Shown here in pieces: positions 1 through 8,209 of a DNA stretch of 64,000 bases (positions are counted from its first letter, which is position 1; every line of letters starts with the position of its first letter). A program made the position numbers and the translations under genes. The stretch comes from Stenotrophomonas nematodicola (lineage in GTDB: Bacteria; Pseudomonadota; Gammaproteobacteria; Xanthomonadales; Xanthomonadaceae): positions 434,001 through 498,000 of the forward strand of contig NZ_WIAY01000002.1 of assembly GCF_009467805.1 (NCBI RefSeq), written 5' to 3'. Below the pieces are notes generated by a model. The model was not told the DNA's origin, ran no database searches, and saw nothing but the letters and a program-made list of their open reading frames with translations.

Positions 1-788
1 GCGAGCATGCTCTTGGACAGGTAGGCGTAGTTGGCCTGGCTCGCCCGCGACGTGGCGACGAAGGCGCCGAAGCGGTTGTCGCCGACATTCCACACCGCCT
101 TGGCATTGAACTGGCGGGTGGTCTGGTTCTGGTTCGGCTCGGCCCACATGTCCGCATCCTGGTGGACGCCGGACACGTAGGCGGAGAAGCCGTTGATGTC
201 GCCGGTATCCACGCGCAGGTAGCCGCGTCGCTGGTTGTCGTCGCCGACCGTCACGCTGGCGCGGCCGCCGAATTCGGTGGACGGGTCCTGCGAGAAGTAC
301 TGGATGGTGCCGCCCAGGTTGCTGGTGGAGGCCACGCCCAGCGAGCCGATGCCCTGCGACAGCTCGGCACCGGCCAGGTTCTCGGCAATGAGCGCACGGG
401 CGATGCTCAGGCCGTTGTAGTTGCCGTAGCTGTTGTCGCCCAGCGGAATGCCATCCAGCGTGTAGCCCAGGCGGCTCTTGTCGAAGCCGCGCAGGCTGAT
501 CGTCTGCGATTCCTCGTTGGCGCCGAAGGCATCGTTGGACTGCACGGATACGCCGGGCAGGCGGTCGAGGATCTTCTGGCCGCTGGTGCCCGGCGGCAGC
601 ACTTCCTTGTCGACGGCGGTGATGCGCTGCACCTGGCGGGTTTCGCCCTGGCCGATCACCGACACGGTGTCGAGGGTCTGCGCGCTGAGCGCAACGTTGG
701 CGTCGGTGTTGGCGTCTACATCGGCGGCGTGGGCATTGGCAGCGCACAGCGCGATCGCAACCGCGATCGTCAGGGGTCGGGTAAGCAT
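1..788 (-). CDS. TonB-dependent receptor, N-terminal part (runs off the window)
   Basis: Outer-membrane receptor for TonB-driven uptake; the substrate cannot be told from this part. The gene reads leftward from an ATG at 788 and is cut by the window edge after about 262 codons. It opens with a typical signal peptide (about 21 residues, ending AANAHA) and continues into a plug domain: the TonB-box-like stretch LDTVSVIG, then VLPPGTSGQKILDRLPGV and a LRGFD plug motif. The start of the beta-barrel is also present. There is no room for an N-terminal signalling domain, so this is a plain receptor. The 137 bases between it and the next leftward gene should hold its promoter, but no clear operator is visible. 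Confidence 0.88.
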   Translation of the reverse strand, partial: MLTRPLTIAVAIALCAANAHAADVDANTDANVALSAQTLDTVSVIGQGETRQVQRITAVDKEVLPPGTSGQKILDRLPGVSVQSNDAFGANEESQTISLRGFDKSRLGYTLDGIPLGDNSYGNYNGLSIARALIAENLAGAELSQGIGSLGVASTSNLGGTIQYFSQDPSTEFGGRASVTVGDDNQRRGYLRVDTGDINGFSAYVSGVHQDADMWAEPNQNQTTRQFNAKAVWNVGDNRFGAFVATSRASQANYAYLSKSML

Positions 789-925
789 GGTGATCCGTAG
801 CATGTGGGATGGTGACCTGCGCAGTGCAGGTGCGCGACCATCATGCGAGCGGAAGATGAAAGCATTCTTACGCGGCGCACCTCGGTTGACGACGTGCGAC
901 GAAATCCGGGAAATCGTGGCACGCG

Positions 926-2179
926 CTATTCGGTTGCCAATTGATCCATGCGGATGCGGTTGGCGAACAGCGAGAAAGCCAGCATGCCCGCCAGTCCGTT
1001 GGCGCGGCTGACCCAGTGCGGCAGCCAGCGCGGCGGGCGCAGGATGCCCTCTTCGAACAACGGCGCGAACGCGATGGCGTCGGTGAGCGACATCTTGCCG
1101 GCGAACAGCCAGCGGCACACCTGCAGGCGGTCTTCGGCCAGCATGTGGCGGAAGAAGGTATGCACCGACACCAGCCCGCGCAGGTACACGGTGTCCTTGG
1201 TGAAGGCCGCACCGCCGCTGGGCGGCACGCCGCGGAACACGCGCTGGGCCGAGGCGAAGCTCTCTTCGCTGTTCTGCCCGGCGTCGCAGAAGTAGCGGAA
1301 TACCTGGATGAAATCGGCGCCCTCGCGCGCCATCGCGATCGCCTCGGTGCGCAGGCTGATGCGTTTGAGCCGTTCGATGTCGATGCTGCCGGTGATCTGC
1401 TCGGCGAACGTGGCCAGGCCTTCCTGGGTGGCGGTGACGCGCGGCGACGACAGCGCCAGACTGGGCAGGTGCGGTTGTTCGCGGCCGTTGAGCGCGGTGA
1501 GCGAGTGCACCAGGGCTTCGTGGTGGAACAGCTGTGCGCGGTCGTAGGCACTGAAGCGCGCACTGGTGCGCAGGCGGATGCGGGTGGGGCCGGCGGCCGC
1601 CTTGGAAATCAGCTCCGGATCGAGCTGCACGGTGATGATGCGCGATTCGAAGAAGGCATCCAGGTCGCTCTGCAGCTGCAGTTGCAGCGCGGTGGCCGAG
1701 ACCGGCACCTGTTCTTCCGGGGCGAGCAGTTCGTGGTCCAGTTCCTGGGCGATCTGGATGAAGTGGCGGGCTGCCTCGCGGGTGCTGGGGCCGCGACCGG
1801 GCAGCGGCTGCTCGGGCGCGCCGAACAGTTCGACGGAGTAGCGGTCGACGCCTGCGGTTCCCAGTGACTCGAGCAGACCGGCGGCCTGGTCCCAGCTGTG
1901 CGCCGAGCGCTGCACGTACAGACCGATGGGGTGGCTGGGATCGCACTGGGCGCTGATCGCGGCGAGCGCGCGTCGAGTGTCGCCGAAATCCAGGCGGGGG
2001 TAGTCCACCTGCGGCAGCACCGGCTGCCCACGTGCCACGCTGGCCAGGAACGGCGCCTGCAGCGCCGCCGGCCAACTGGTCAGGCCGAGCAGCTTGATGC
2101 CGGCCACGGCCTCCACCAGCTGCGCGTCGAGCGCCGTGTGGTGGGCCACATCACGATCCACGGTCATGGGGGTGTCCAT
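926..2179 (-). CDS. DUF1704 / QEGLA-motif family protein, putative zinc metallopeptidase
   Basis: 417 residues. The protein carries HEALVH at 220-225, an HExxxH-type zinc site, and QEGLA at 252-256. Both are hallmarks of the DUF1704 family, often named flavohemoglobin expression-modulating QEGLA motif protein. Human members of this fold (MATCAP) are metallocarboxypeptidases that remove the C-terminal tyrosine of tubulin. The bacterial substrate is unknown, so peptidase activity here is inferred from the motif. I chose the ATG at 2179 because the frame stays open upstream only through the repeat array. An ATG at 2167 is an alternative, and neither has a strong ribosome binding site. Confidence 0.85.
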   Translation of the reverse strand: MDTPMTVDRDVAHHTALDAQLVEAVAGIKLLGLTSWPAALQAPFLASVARGQPVLPQVDYPRLDFGDTRRALAAISAQCDPSHPIGLYVQRSAHSWDQAAGLLESLGTAGVDRYSVELFGAPEQPLPGRGPSTREAARHFIQIAQELDHELLAPEEQVPVSATALQLQLQSDLDAFFESRIITVQLDPELISKAAAGPTRIRLRTSARFSAYDRAQLFHHEALVHSLTALNGREQPHLPSLALSSPRVTATQEGLATFAEQITGSIDIERLKRISLRTEAIAMAREGADFIQVFRYFCDAGQNSEESFASAQRVFRGVPPSGGAAFTKDTVYLRGLVSVHTFFRHMLAEDRLQVCRWLFAGKMSLTDAIAFAPLFEEGILRPPRWLPHWVSRANGLAGMLAFSLFANRIRMDQLATE

Positions 2180-2225
2180 GAGGCGGACATTAGCAGGGTC
2201 CGGAACGGGGGGGGCCGGTTGGCTG

Positions 2226-2964
2226 GTCACGTGGAGCCGGCTGTCGCGCGCAGCGCGGGGGGTCGGTGGCCGCACGGAAAGCAGCCGACTGGAAGTCGGC
2301 TCTACGAGGATGCGACGCGCGGGGACTTTGTAGAGCCGGCTTCCAGCCGGCTGTCGCGCGCAGCGCGGGGGTTCGGTGGCCGCACGGAAAGCAGCCGACT
2401 GGAAGTCGGCTCTACGAGGATGCGACGCGCGGGGCCCTTGTAGAGCCGGCTTCCAGCCGGCTGTCGCGCGCAGCGCGGGGGGGCGGTGGCCGCACGGAAA
2501 GCAGCCGACTGGAAGTCGGCTCTACGGGATGCAACGCGCGGGGCCCTTGTAGAGCCGGCTTCCAGCCGGCTGACGCGCGCAGCGCGGGGGGGCGGTGGCC
2601 GCACGGAAAGCAGCCGACTGGAAGTCGGCTCTACGGGATGCAACGCGCGGGGCCTTTGTAGAGCCGGCTTCCAGCCGGCTGTCGCGCGCAGCGCGGGGGG
2701 TCGGTGGCCGCACGGAAAGCAGCCGACTGGAAGTCGGCTCTACGAGGATGCGACGCGCGGGGCCTTTGTAGAGCCGGCTTCCAGCCGGCTGTCGCGCGCA
2801 GCGCGGGGGGTTCGGTGGCCGCACGGAAAGCAGCCGACTGGAAGTCGGCTCTACGGGATGCAACGCGCGGGGCCCTTGTAGAGCCGGCTTCCAGCCGGCT
2901 GACGCGCGCAGCGCGGGGGGTTCGATGGCCGCACGGAAAGCAGCCGACTGGAAGTCGGCTCTAC
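2226..2964. repeat. Tandem array of seven SMAG (GTAG-headed REP) units
   Basis: Seven near-identical units of about 110 bp. Each unit pairs an arm ending TTGTAGAGCCGGCTTCCAGC with an opposite-facing arm CAGCCGACTGGAAGTCGG CTCTAC, joined by a GC-rich linker (GCGCGCAGCGCGGGG, then GTGGCCGCACGGAAAG). The CTCTAC ends fall near 2305, 2415, 2525, 2634, 2743, 2854 and 2964, so the period is 109-111 bp. The first unit has a degenerate left arm (GTGGAGCCGGCTG). The GTAG head and hairpin match the SMAG palindromes described in Stenotrophomonas maltophilia. Such elements are mobilised by a RAYT transposase in trans; no RAYT gene is in this window. Transcripts would fold into strong hairpins downstream of rsgA. 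Confidence 0.93.
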
Positions 2965-4052
2965 CGCTTCCTGCCGGGGGGGCGCCACTGCGCGCCCTTG
3001 CCGACGTGCTTGCGCTCGATCGCCTGCTGGGCCTGGCGTACGGCCAGCTTGGCGGCGGCAGCGGCGACTTCGTCCTTCAGTTTGAAGTAGTTGAGCAGGC
3101 GCTCTTCGTCCAGGTCACCCGCGTCGATGGCAGCACGCACGGCACACCCTGGTTCGCGCTGGTGCGCGCAATCGCGGAAGCGGCACTGTGCGGCCAGGGC
3201 TTCCACGTCGGCGAAACCGCTTTCGCTGAGTGCTTCTTCGCCGGTCGGCTTGAGCTCGCGCATGCCGGGGGTGTCGATCAGGCAGGCGCCGGCCGGCAGC
3301 GGGATGAGCGCGCGGTGGGTGGTGGTGTGGCGGCCGCGCGAATCGTTGACGCGCACATCGGCGGTCTTCATCCGCTCCTCGCCCAGCAGCGTGTTGGTCA
3401 GGGTGGACTTGCCGGCTCCCGAAGAACCCACCAGCACCACGGTGCGGCCCGCGCCAAGCCACGGCAGCAGCGCCGCCGCACTGGCCGGGTCCTTGCCGTT
3501 GATCGCCAGCAGCGGAATGTCCTGCGCCGCCAGTTCCTCCAGCACGGCCAGCGCATCGTCGCTGTACTCGGTCTGGTCGGCCTTGGTCAGCACCACCACC
3601 GGCTGCGCACCGCCACCGCCGACGAGCAGCAGATAGCGCTCGATCCGGCGTGGATTGAAGTCCGCGTCCAGGCCGCAGACGATGAAGACCGTATCGATGT
3701 TGGCGGCGATCACCTGCTGGTGGTAATGCTCGCCCGCCGCACCGCGCTTGATCGCAGTACGGCGCGGCAGCAGGGCGACGATCCTGATGCCCTCCAGCAG
3801 CACCCAGTCGCCGACGGCGGCACGCTCGTGGCTGGGGAAGCGTGGGCGCTGCCACTCGGCCGGAGATTCGGTGCGGATCGCCGCATCAGGCGCATCGGCA
3901 ACGACGTAGCCGGTGCGGTGCTGCTCGATCACCCGGCCCGGGCGGGCCTGCGGATGCTGGTCGAACAGGGCCTGCCAGGCGGGCAGCTCGGGGGCGCCGG
4001 CCCAGGGCCAGCCCATCGTCTGCAGGGCGCGGTAATCGGTGGTGTGGGTCAT
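2961..4052 (-). CDS. rsgA: Ribosome small subunit-dependent GTPase A
   Basis: Late 30S ribosome maturation GTPase, 363 residues. It has the circularly permuted GTPase order typical of RsgA: G4 TKAD (156-159), then P-loop GSSGAGKST (209-217), then G3 DTPG (260-263). An N-terminal OB-fold region precedes these. A C-terminal zinc site is formed by C290, C295, H297 and C303. The TAG stop (2963-2961) is the GTAG head of the last SMAG unit, so the repeat defines the C-terminus (RPPGRKR). The start is the ATG at 4052; an in-frame ATG at 4061 adds three residues. It is divergent from the aminotransferase gene. Confidence 0.96.
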   Translation of the reverse strand: MTHTTDYRALQTMGWPWAGAPELPAWQALFDQHPQARPGRVIEQHRTGYVVADAPDAAIRTESPAEWQRPRFPSHERAAVGDWVLLEGIRIVALLPRRTAIKRGAAGEHYHQQVIAANIDTVFIVCGLDADFNPRRIERYLLLVGGGGAQPVVVLTKADQTEYSDDALAVLEELAAQDIPLLAINGKDPASAAALLPWLGAGRTVVLVGSSGAGKSTLTNTLLGEERMKTADVRVNDSRGRHTTTHRALIPLPAGACLIDTPGMRELKPTGEEALSESGFADVEALAAQCRFRDCAHQREPGCAVRAAIDAGDLDEERLLNYFKLKDEVAAAAAKLAVRQAQQAIERKHVGKGAQWRPPGRKR

Positions 4053-4235
4053 CGGGCCCATTCTAGAGGGTGCGGCCCGCCGCCGTCGCCGCCGTGGCCC
4101 CGGGCGGCGCCGGCATGGCCGTCGCATGGGCCGGCAACTGCCTGCCAGCATTGGAAAACCGGCCCTGGAACGCCCGCCCTGCAACGCAACATTTCCGCTA
4201 CCATGCGATTTCCAAGCCCGAACGACGGCCCAGTC

Positions 4236-5510
4236 ATGTCCACACCTCCGCTGAAGCCGCTCGCCACCCGCGAGCGCCTGTCCGAAGTCCGCTACGAGAT
4301 CCGGGGCGAACTGGCGCGGCGAGCGCGGGAGCTGGAGGCACAGGGCCGCAGGCTGATCAAGCTCAACATCGGCAACCCCGGCAACTTCGGTTTCCGCGCG
4401 CCCGAGCACCTGCAGCGGGCCATTGCCGACGACATGGGCCGTACCGATCCCTACACCCACCAGCAGGGGCTGCCCGAAGCCCGCGAGGCCATCGCCGCCG
4501 CGTACGCCCGGCGGGGCGCGCCCGATGCGCATCCGGACCGGGTGTTCGTCGGCAACGGGGTCAGCGAGCTGATCGACCTGTCGCTGCGCGCCCTGCTCAA
4601 TCCCGGCGATGAAGTGCTGGTGCCCTCGCCCGACTACCCGCTGTGGTCGGCGGCCACCATCCTCAACGACGGCCGCCCGGTGTACTACCGCTGCGCGCCG
4701 GAGAACGGCTTCCAGCCGGACCCGGTGGAGATCGAATCGCTGGTGTCCTCGCGCACCCGCGCGATCGTGCTGATCAACCCCAACAATCCCAGCGGTGCCA
4801 GCTACTCCAAAGCGCTGCTGGAACGTATCGTGGCCATCGCGGCCAAACACAACCTGCTGCTGATGGTCGATGAGATCTACGACCAGATCCTGTACGACGG
4901 CGCCGAGTTCCACGCGGTGGCGCCGCTGGCCGGCGAGCATCCGTGCATCACCTTCAGTGGCCTGAGCAAGGTGCACCGCGCCTGCGGCTGGCGGGTGGGC
5001 TGGGCGATGCTGTCCGGCGCCGCCGAGCGGCTGGGCGAGTTCCGCGCGGCGATGGACCTGCTCAGTGCGCTGCGCCTGTGCGCCAATGTTCCCGGCCAGT
5101 ACGCGATCGACGCGGCGGTCAACGGGCCGGACACCATCTCGGCGCTGTGCGCGCCGGGCGGCCGCCTGTATGAAACCCGCCGCGCGGTGATCGAGGCCTG
5201 CCACGCCAGCGAGCACCTGTCGCTGGTGGCCCCGGCCGGGGCGCTGTACGCCTTCCCGGCGGTGGTCGGGCCGGCCGCGCGCAGCTTCGACGACCACGAT
5301 TTCGCATTGGAACTGATGAACGAGGAAGGCGTGCTGGTGGTGCCGGGCTCCAGCTTCAACGTGCCCTACCGCCACCACTTCCGCGTGACCCTGCTGCCCG
5401 AGCCGGAGGTCATGCGTGACGTCTTTGGCCGCATCGACCGTGCACTGGCGCGCCGCGCAGAGGCCAACACCAAAGTGGTGCCCCTCAAGCCACGCAGCGC
5501 GGTGGCCTGA
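4236..5510 (+). CDS. alaA: AlaA-type PLP-dependent aminotransferase
   Basis: Class I aminotransferase, 424 residues, probably glutamate-pyruvate (alanine-forming) by close similarity to E. coli AlaA. Shared stretches include KLNIGNP near the start, GNGVSELI (107-113), PSPDYPLW (130-137), INPNNPSGA (180-188) and MRLCANVP-like SALRLCANVP. The PLP lysine is K245 in SGLSKVHR and the cofactor aspartate is in DEIYD (212-216). The ATG at 4236 is chosen by alignment of the N-terminus; an in-frame ATG at 4203 would add 11 residues. The next gene begins three bases after the stop, suggesting co-transcription. Confidence 0.92.
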   Translation: MSTPPLKPLATRERLSEVRYEIRGELARRARELEAQGRRLIKLNIGNPGNFGFRAPEHLQRAIADDMGRTDPYTHQQGLPEAREAIAAAYARRGAPDAHPDRVFVGNGVSELIDLSLRALLNPGDEVLVPSPDYPLWSAATILNDGRPVYYRCAPENGFQPDPVEIESLVSSRTRAIVLINPNNPSGASYSKALLERIVAIAAKHNLLLMVDEIYDQILYDGAEFHAVAPLAGEHPCITFSGLSKVHRACGWRVGWAMLSGAAERLGEFRAAMDLLSALRLCANVPGQYAIDAAVNGPDTISALCAPGGRLYETRRAVIEACHASEHLSLVAPAGALYAFPAVVGPAARSFDDHDFALELMNEEGVLVVPGSSFNVPYRHHFRVTLLPEPEVMRDVFGRIDRALARRAEANTKVVPLKPRSAVA

Positions 5511-5513
5511 CAC

Positions 5514-6137
5514 ATGGCGATGCGTTACCTGGCGCTGGGCGATTCCTACACGATCGGCGAAGACGTTGCGGCCAGCGGCCGCTGGCCGGTACAGCTGGCC
5601 GCCGCACTGCGCGACAGCGGCATCGCGCTGGACGACCCACACATCATCGCCACCACCGGCTGGACCACCGACGAGCTTGATGCCGGCATCGATGCCGACG
5701 CGCCGCAGGGGCCGTTCGACCTGGTGAGCCTGCTGATCGGGGTCAACGACCAGTACCGCGGGCGCAGCGTGGACGACTATCGCCCGCGCTTCACCGCGCT
5801 GCTGGAGCGCGCGCTGGGCTTTGCCGGCGGCCGCCCGTCACGTGTGCTGGTGTTGTCGATCCCGGACTGGGGGGTGACCCCGTATGCCGTCGCATCCGGC
5901 CGCGACCGCGTGCAGATCGGGCAGGAACTGGACGCCTACAACACGGCGGCGGCGGCGATCTGCGCCGGGCATGGGGTGACCTTCATCGACATCACCGACC
6001 TCAGCCGCGACTTCGGTGGCGAAGCGGTGATGCTGGCCGCCGATGGCCTGCACCCGTCGGCGGCGATGTACGCGCTCTGGCACCAGCGTGCCTACCCGGT
6101 CGCACGGGTGCAGCTGGCCGACGAGGGCACCCACTGA
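5514..6137 (+). CDS. SGNH/GDSL-family hydrolase
   Basis: 207 residues and no signal peptide, so a cytoplasmic esterase or lipase-like hydrolase. The four SGNH blocks are visible: GDSY with nucleophile S11, G49 in block II, GVND with N78 in block III, and DGLHPS with D177 and H180. The natural substrate is unknown. The start lies three bases after the aminotransferase stop, so translation is probably coupled. Confidence 0.92.
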   Translation: MAMRYLALGDSYTIGEDVAASGRWPVQLAAALRDSGIALDDPHIIATTGWTTDELDAGIDADAPQGPFDLVSLLIGVNDQYRGRSVDDYRPRFTALLERALGFAGGRPSRVLVLSIPDWGVTPYAVASGRDRVQIGQELDAYNTAAAAICAGHGVTFIDITDLSRDFGGEAVMLAADGLHPSAAMYALWHQRAYPVARVQLADEGTH

Positions 6138-6330
6138 GCACGGACGCCGCGCCACTGGCCAGGGAACAGGCCCGCCACATTGCCACCACCGCCCTGCCCG
6201 CCCCGCGCGCCGGCACCCGACCCGGGCGCTGCGCCTGCCGTCCGCCGAGCCCGGTCGTGGCCGCCAGCTGGCCGCTCGGCGCGCGCGCGCGCATACTCGC
6301 GCCCCTGACCTGTCCCGGCACGGAGCCGCC

Positions 6331-6711
6331 ATGACCTCGCCTTCCCGGCATTCCGCGCTGGGCATCGTGGCGTTCATCACCAGCCTTTGCGGGGTGGCGT
6401 TGTTCTCCATCGCCCTTGGGCTGGGCTATCTGTTCGTGCAACGCCATGCCGAGGTCGAAGGGCTGGCGCTGGCACCCACGCTGGGCGTGCTGGGGCTGAT
6501 CAGCATCGGCCTGAACGGCCTGGCTGGCCTGCTGGGCGTGGGCAGCGTGCTGCAGCACCGGCGCCGCCGCCTGTTCGGGGTGCTGGCGCTGATCCTCTCG
6601 CTGGCGGTGCTGTGCGTCTACCTCACGCTGGGCGTCTGGACCCACCACCGGTGGCAGCAACGCCCCCCGCCCGCCGTGCCGGCCGCGCATGTTCCGGCAC
6701 TGCCCACCTGA
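6331..6711 (+). CDS. Small membrane protein, paralogue of the next gene
   Basis: 126 residues with three hydrophobic segments (about 9-33, 47-66 and 81-101) and a proline/alanine-rich tail. The N-terminus RHSALGIVAFITSLCGVAL resembles KHSGLGIAAFCLALGCAL in the following gene, which suggests tandem duplication. No catalytic motif is seen and no function is proposed. The upstream 193 bp contain an alternating CG tract near 6279-6293 and little else. Confidence 0.75.
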   Translation: MTSPSRHSALGIVAFITSLCGVALFSIALGLGYLFVQRHAEVEGLALAPTLGVLGLISIGLNGLAGLLGVGSVLQHRRRRLFGVLALILSLAVLCVYLTLGVWTHHRWQQRPPPAVPAAHVPALPT

Positions 6712-6738
6712 TACCCCTCCACCACTGAAAAGGACCTC

Positions 6739-7062
6739 ATGGAACTCAAGCACTCCGGCCTCGGCATCGCCGCCTTCTGCCTCGCGCTGGGCTGCGCCCT
6801 GATCATGCTGCTGAGCGTGATCGGCGCCAGCGTGGCGGCAATCAACGGTGTCGAGATGAACGAGGACTCTCCGCTGTCGCTGATGGTCGGCCTGGTGATC
6901 ATCTGCGCCGGTTTCGGCCAGTTGATCGCACTGGCACTGGGCGTGGCGGCGGCGTTCATGCCGGCCACCAAGAAGGTGTTCGGCATCCTGGCGATCGTGA
7001 TCTCGATCGGCAGTGTGATCGGCATGGGGATGCTGGTCATTGCCGGCCTGATGATGGGCTGA
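6739..7062 (+). CDS. Small membrane protein, paralogue of the preceding gene
   Basis: 107 residues with three strongly hydrophobic segments (about 8-35, 46-73 and 80-104). Function unknown. It lies 27 bases after its paralogue, with an AAAAGGACCTC ribosome binding site before the ATG, so the two are likely co-transcribed. Similarity is clearest in the first 20 residues. It is followed by 129 bp with no recognisable gene. Confidence 0.78.
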   Translation: MELKHSGLGIAAFCLALGCALIMLLSVIGASVAAINGVEMNEDSPLSLMVGLVIICAGFGQLIALALGVAAAFMPATKKVFGILAIVISIGSVIGMGMLVIAGLMMG

Positions 7063-7191
7063 GCCGGCCACCGGCAGGGGCGGCCCGCGCCAGGGCCGGC
7101 GGGGAATGCGATGCAACGTTTCCGGTACGGTCATGCCCCACGCTGCCATGCCGCGTAGAATAGGGGGTTCGCATATCCGGACCCGAACCCC

Positions 7192-8118
7192 ATGTCCCTC
7201 GATCCCGCCCTGCGTTCGCGCATCGAATCCATTCTCAACGCCAACCGCGTCGTGCTGTTCATGAAGGGCCAGCCGACCATGCCGCAGTGCGGCTTCTCGG
7301 CCAAGGCCGTGGGCGCGCTGCAGGACCTGGGCGTGGAGTTCGCCCACGTCAACGTGCTGGCCGACGCCGAGATCCGTGAAGGGATCAAGGCCTACGGCGA
7401 CTGGCCGACCATCCCGCAGCTGTACATCGACGGTGAACTGGTCGGCGGCAGCGACATCATCCTGCAGATGGCCGGCAGCGGCGAGCTGAGCAGCGTGCTC
7501 GGCCTGGCCGCCCCGGACCGCACCCCGCCGCGCATCACCGTCACCCCGGCGGCGGTGGAGATGCTGCGCGGTGCGCTGGCCGACGCCCCGGGTGCGTCCC
7601 TGCAGCTGGGCATCGACGCGCGCTTCCAGCCGAACTTCCAGCTGGCCCCGCACGATGACAACGCGATCGCCGCCGAGTCCAACGGCCTGCGCGTGCAGTT
7701 CGACCTGGCCAGCGCGCGCCGTGCCGACGGCATCACCATCGACTGGGTCGACGACATCCGGGGCCAGGGTCTGGCCATCGACAACCCCAATGCGCCCAAG
7801 CCGGTGCAGGAACTGGGCGTGCGCGACGCCGACGACCGGCTGCGTGCCGGCACTGTGACCGTGGTGGACGTGCGTCCGGCCGACGAGCGTGCGATCGCCG
7901 CGATCAACGGGCCGTTCGAAACCTTCGACGGCGACAACCGCGCCCGCCTGGAAGCCCTGCCCAAGGACACTGCGCTGGCCTTCCTGTGCCACCACGGCGG
8001 CCGCAGTGCCCAGGCCGCCGAGCAGTTCCGCGCCCTGGGGTTCACCACGGTGTACAACATCACCGGCGGCATCGACGCCTGGTCCAAGGACGTGGACAAC
8101 AGCGTGCCGACCTACTGA
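7192..8118 (+). CDS. Monothiol glutaredoxin / degenerate IscA-like / rhodanese fusion
   Basis: 308 residues in three parts. Residues 1-107 are a Grx4-type monothiol glutaredoxin with CGFS at 33-36 and the WPTIPQLYI cis-proline motif; this class carries and transfers [2Fe-2S] clusters using glutathione. Residues 114-202 align with A-type Fe-S carriers (ITVTPAAVEML, AAESNGLRVQFD, ITIDWVDDIRGQG, IDNPNAP) but all three cluster cysteines are missing. Residues about 210-304 are a rhodanese domain with catalytic C266 in CHHGGRS. The layout suggests a protein joining sulfur transfer to cluster delivery; that role is inference. A strong terminator follows. Confidence 0.93.
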   Translation: MSLDPALRSRIESILNANRVVLFMKGQPTMPQCGFSAKAVGALQDLGVEFAHVNVLADAEIREGIKAYGDWPTIPQLYIDGELVGGSDIILQMAGSGELSSVLGLAAPDRTPPRITVTPAAVEMLRGALADAPGASLQLGIDARFQPNFQLAPHDDNAIAAESNGLRVQFDLASARRADGITIDWVDDIRGQGLAIDNPNAPKPVQELGVRDADDRLRAGTVTVVDVRPADERAIAAINGPFETFDGDNRARLEALPKDTALAFLCHHGGRSAQAAEQFRALGFTTVYNITGGIDAWSKDVDNSVPTY

Positions 8119-8141
8119 TCGGGTGCGGATCCACGCAGAAG

Positions 8142-8170
8142 AAAAACGCCGGCAATGCCGGCGTTTTTTT
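8142..8170 (+). terminator. Rho-independent terminator after the glutaredoxin fusion
   Basis: Stem AACGCCGGC / GCCGGCGTT with loop AAT, followed by a run of T and preceded by a run of A. It can therefore act on both strands, ending the rightward glutaredoxin gene and the leftward DUF924 gene. Confidence 0.93.
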
Positions 8171-8209
8171 ATCCGCGGCCGTGGCACCGACCGCGTCGTG
8201 AGCGGCCCC

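Noticed and set aside
2260-2960. Short open frames of 110-130 codons in both directions inside the SMAG array
   Set aside because: They are translations of the repeat itself (recurring SSRL and KAADWKSA blocks) without start signals.
2226-2964. Regular repeats of about 110 bp as a possible CRISPR array
   Set aside because: The repeated unit is itself a pair of palindromes with near-identical linkers; there are no unique spacers and no cas genes.
2925-4235. Long plus-strand extension upstream of the AlaA-type aminotransferase start
   Set aside because: The extension is antisense to rsgA and crosses the repeat array; the family N-terminus begins at about 4236.
6279-6293. Alternating CG tract as a Z-DNA or promoter element
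   Set aside because: It is short and unsurprising at this GC content; a similar GCGCGCATACTCGCGC string inside the 3' end of the second amidohydrolase gene (about 12414-12431) suggests compositional bias.
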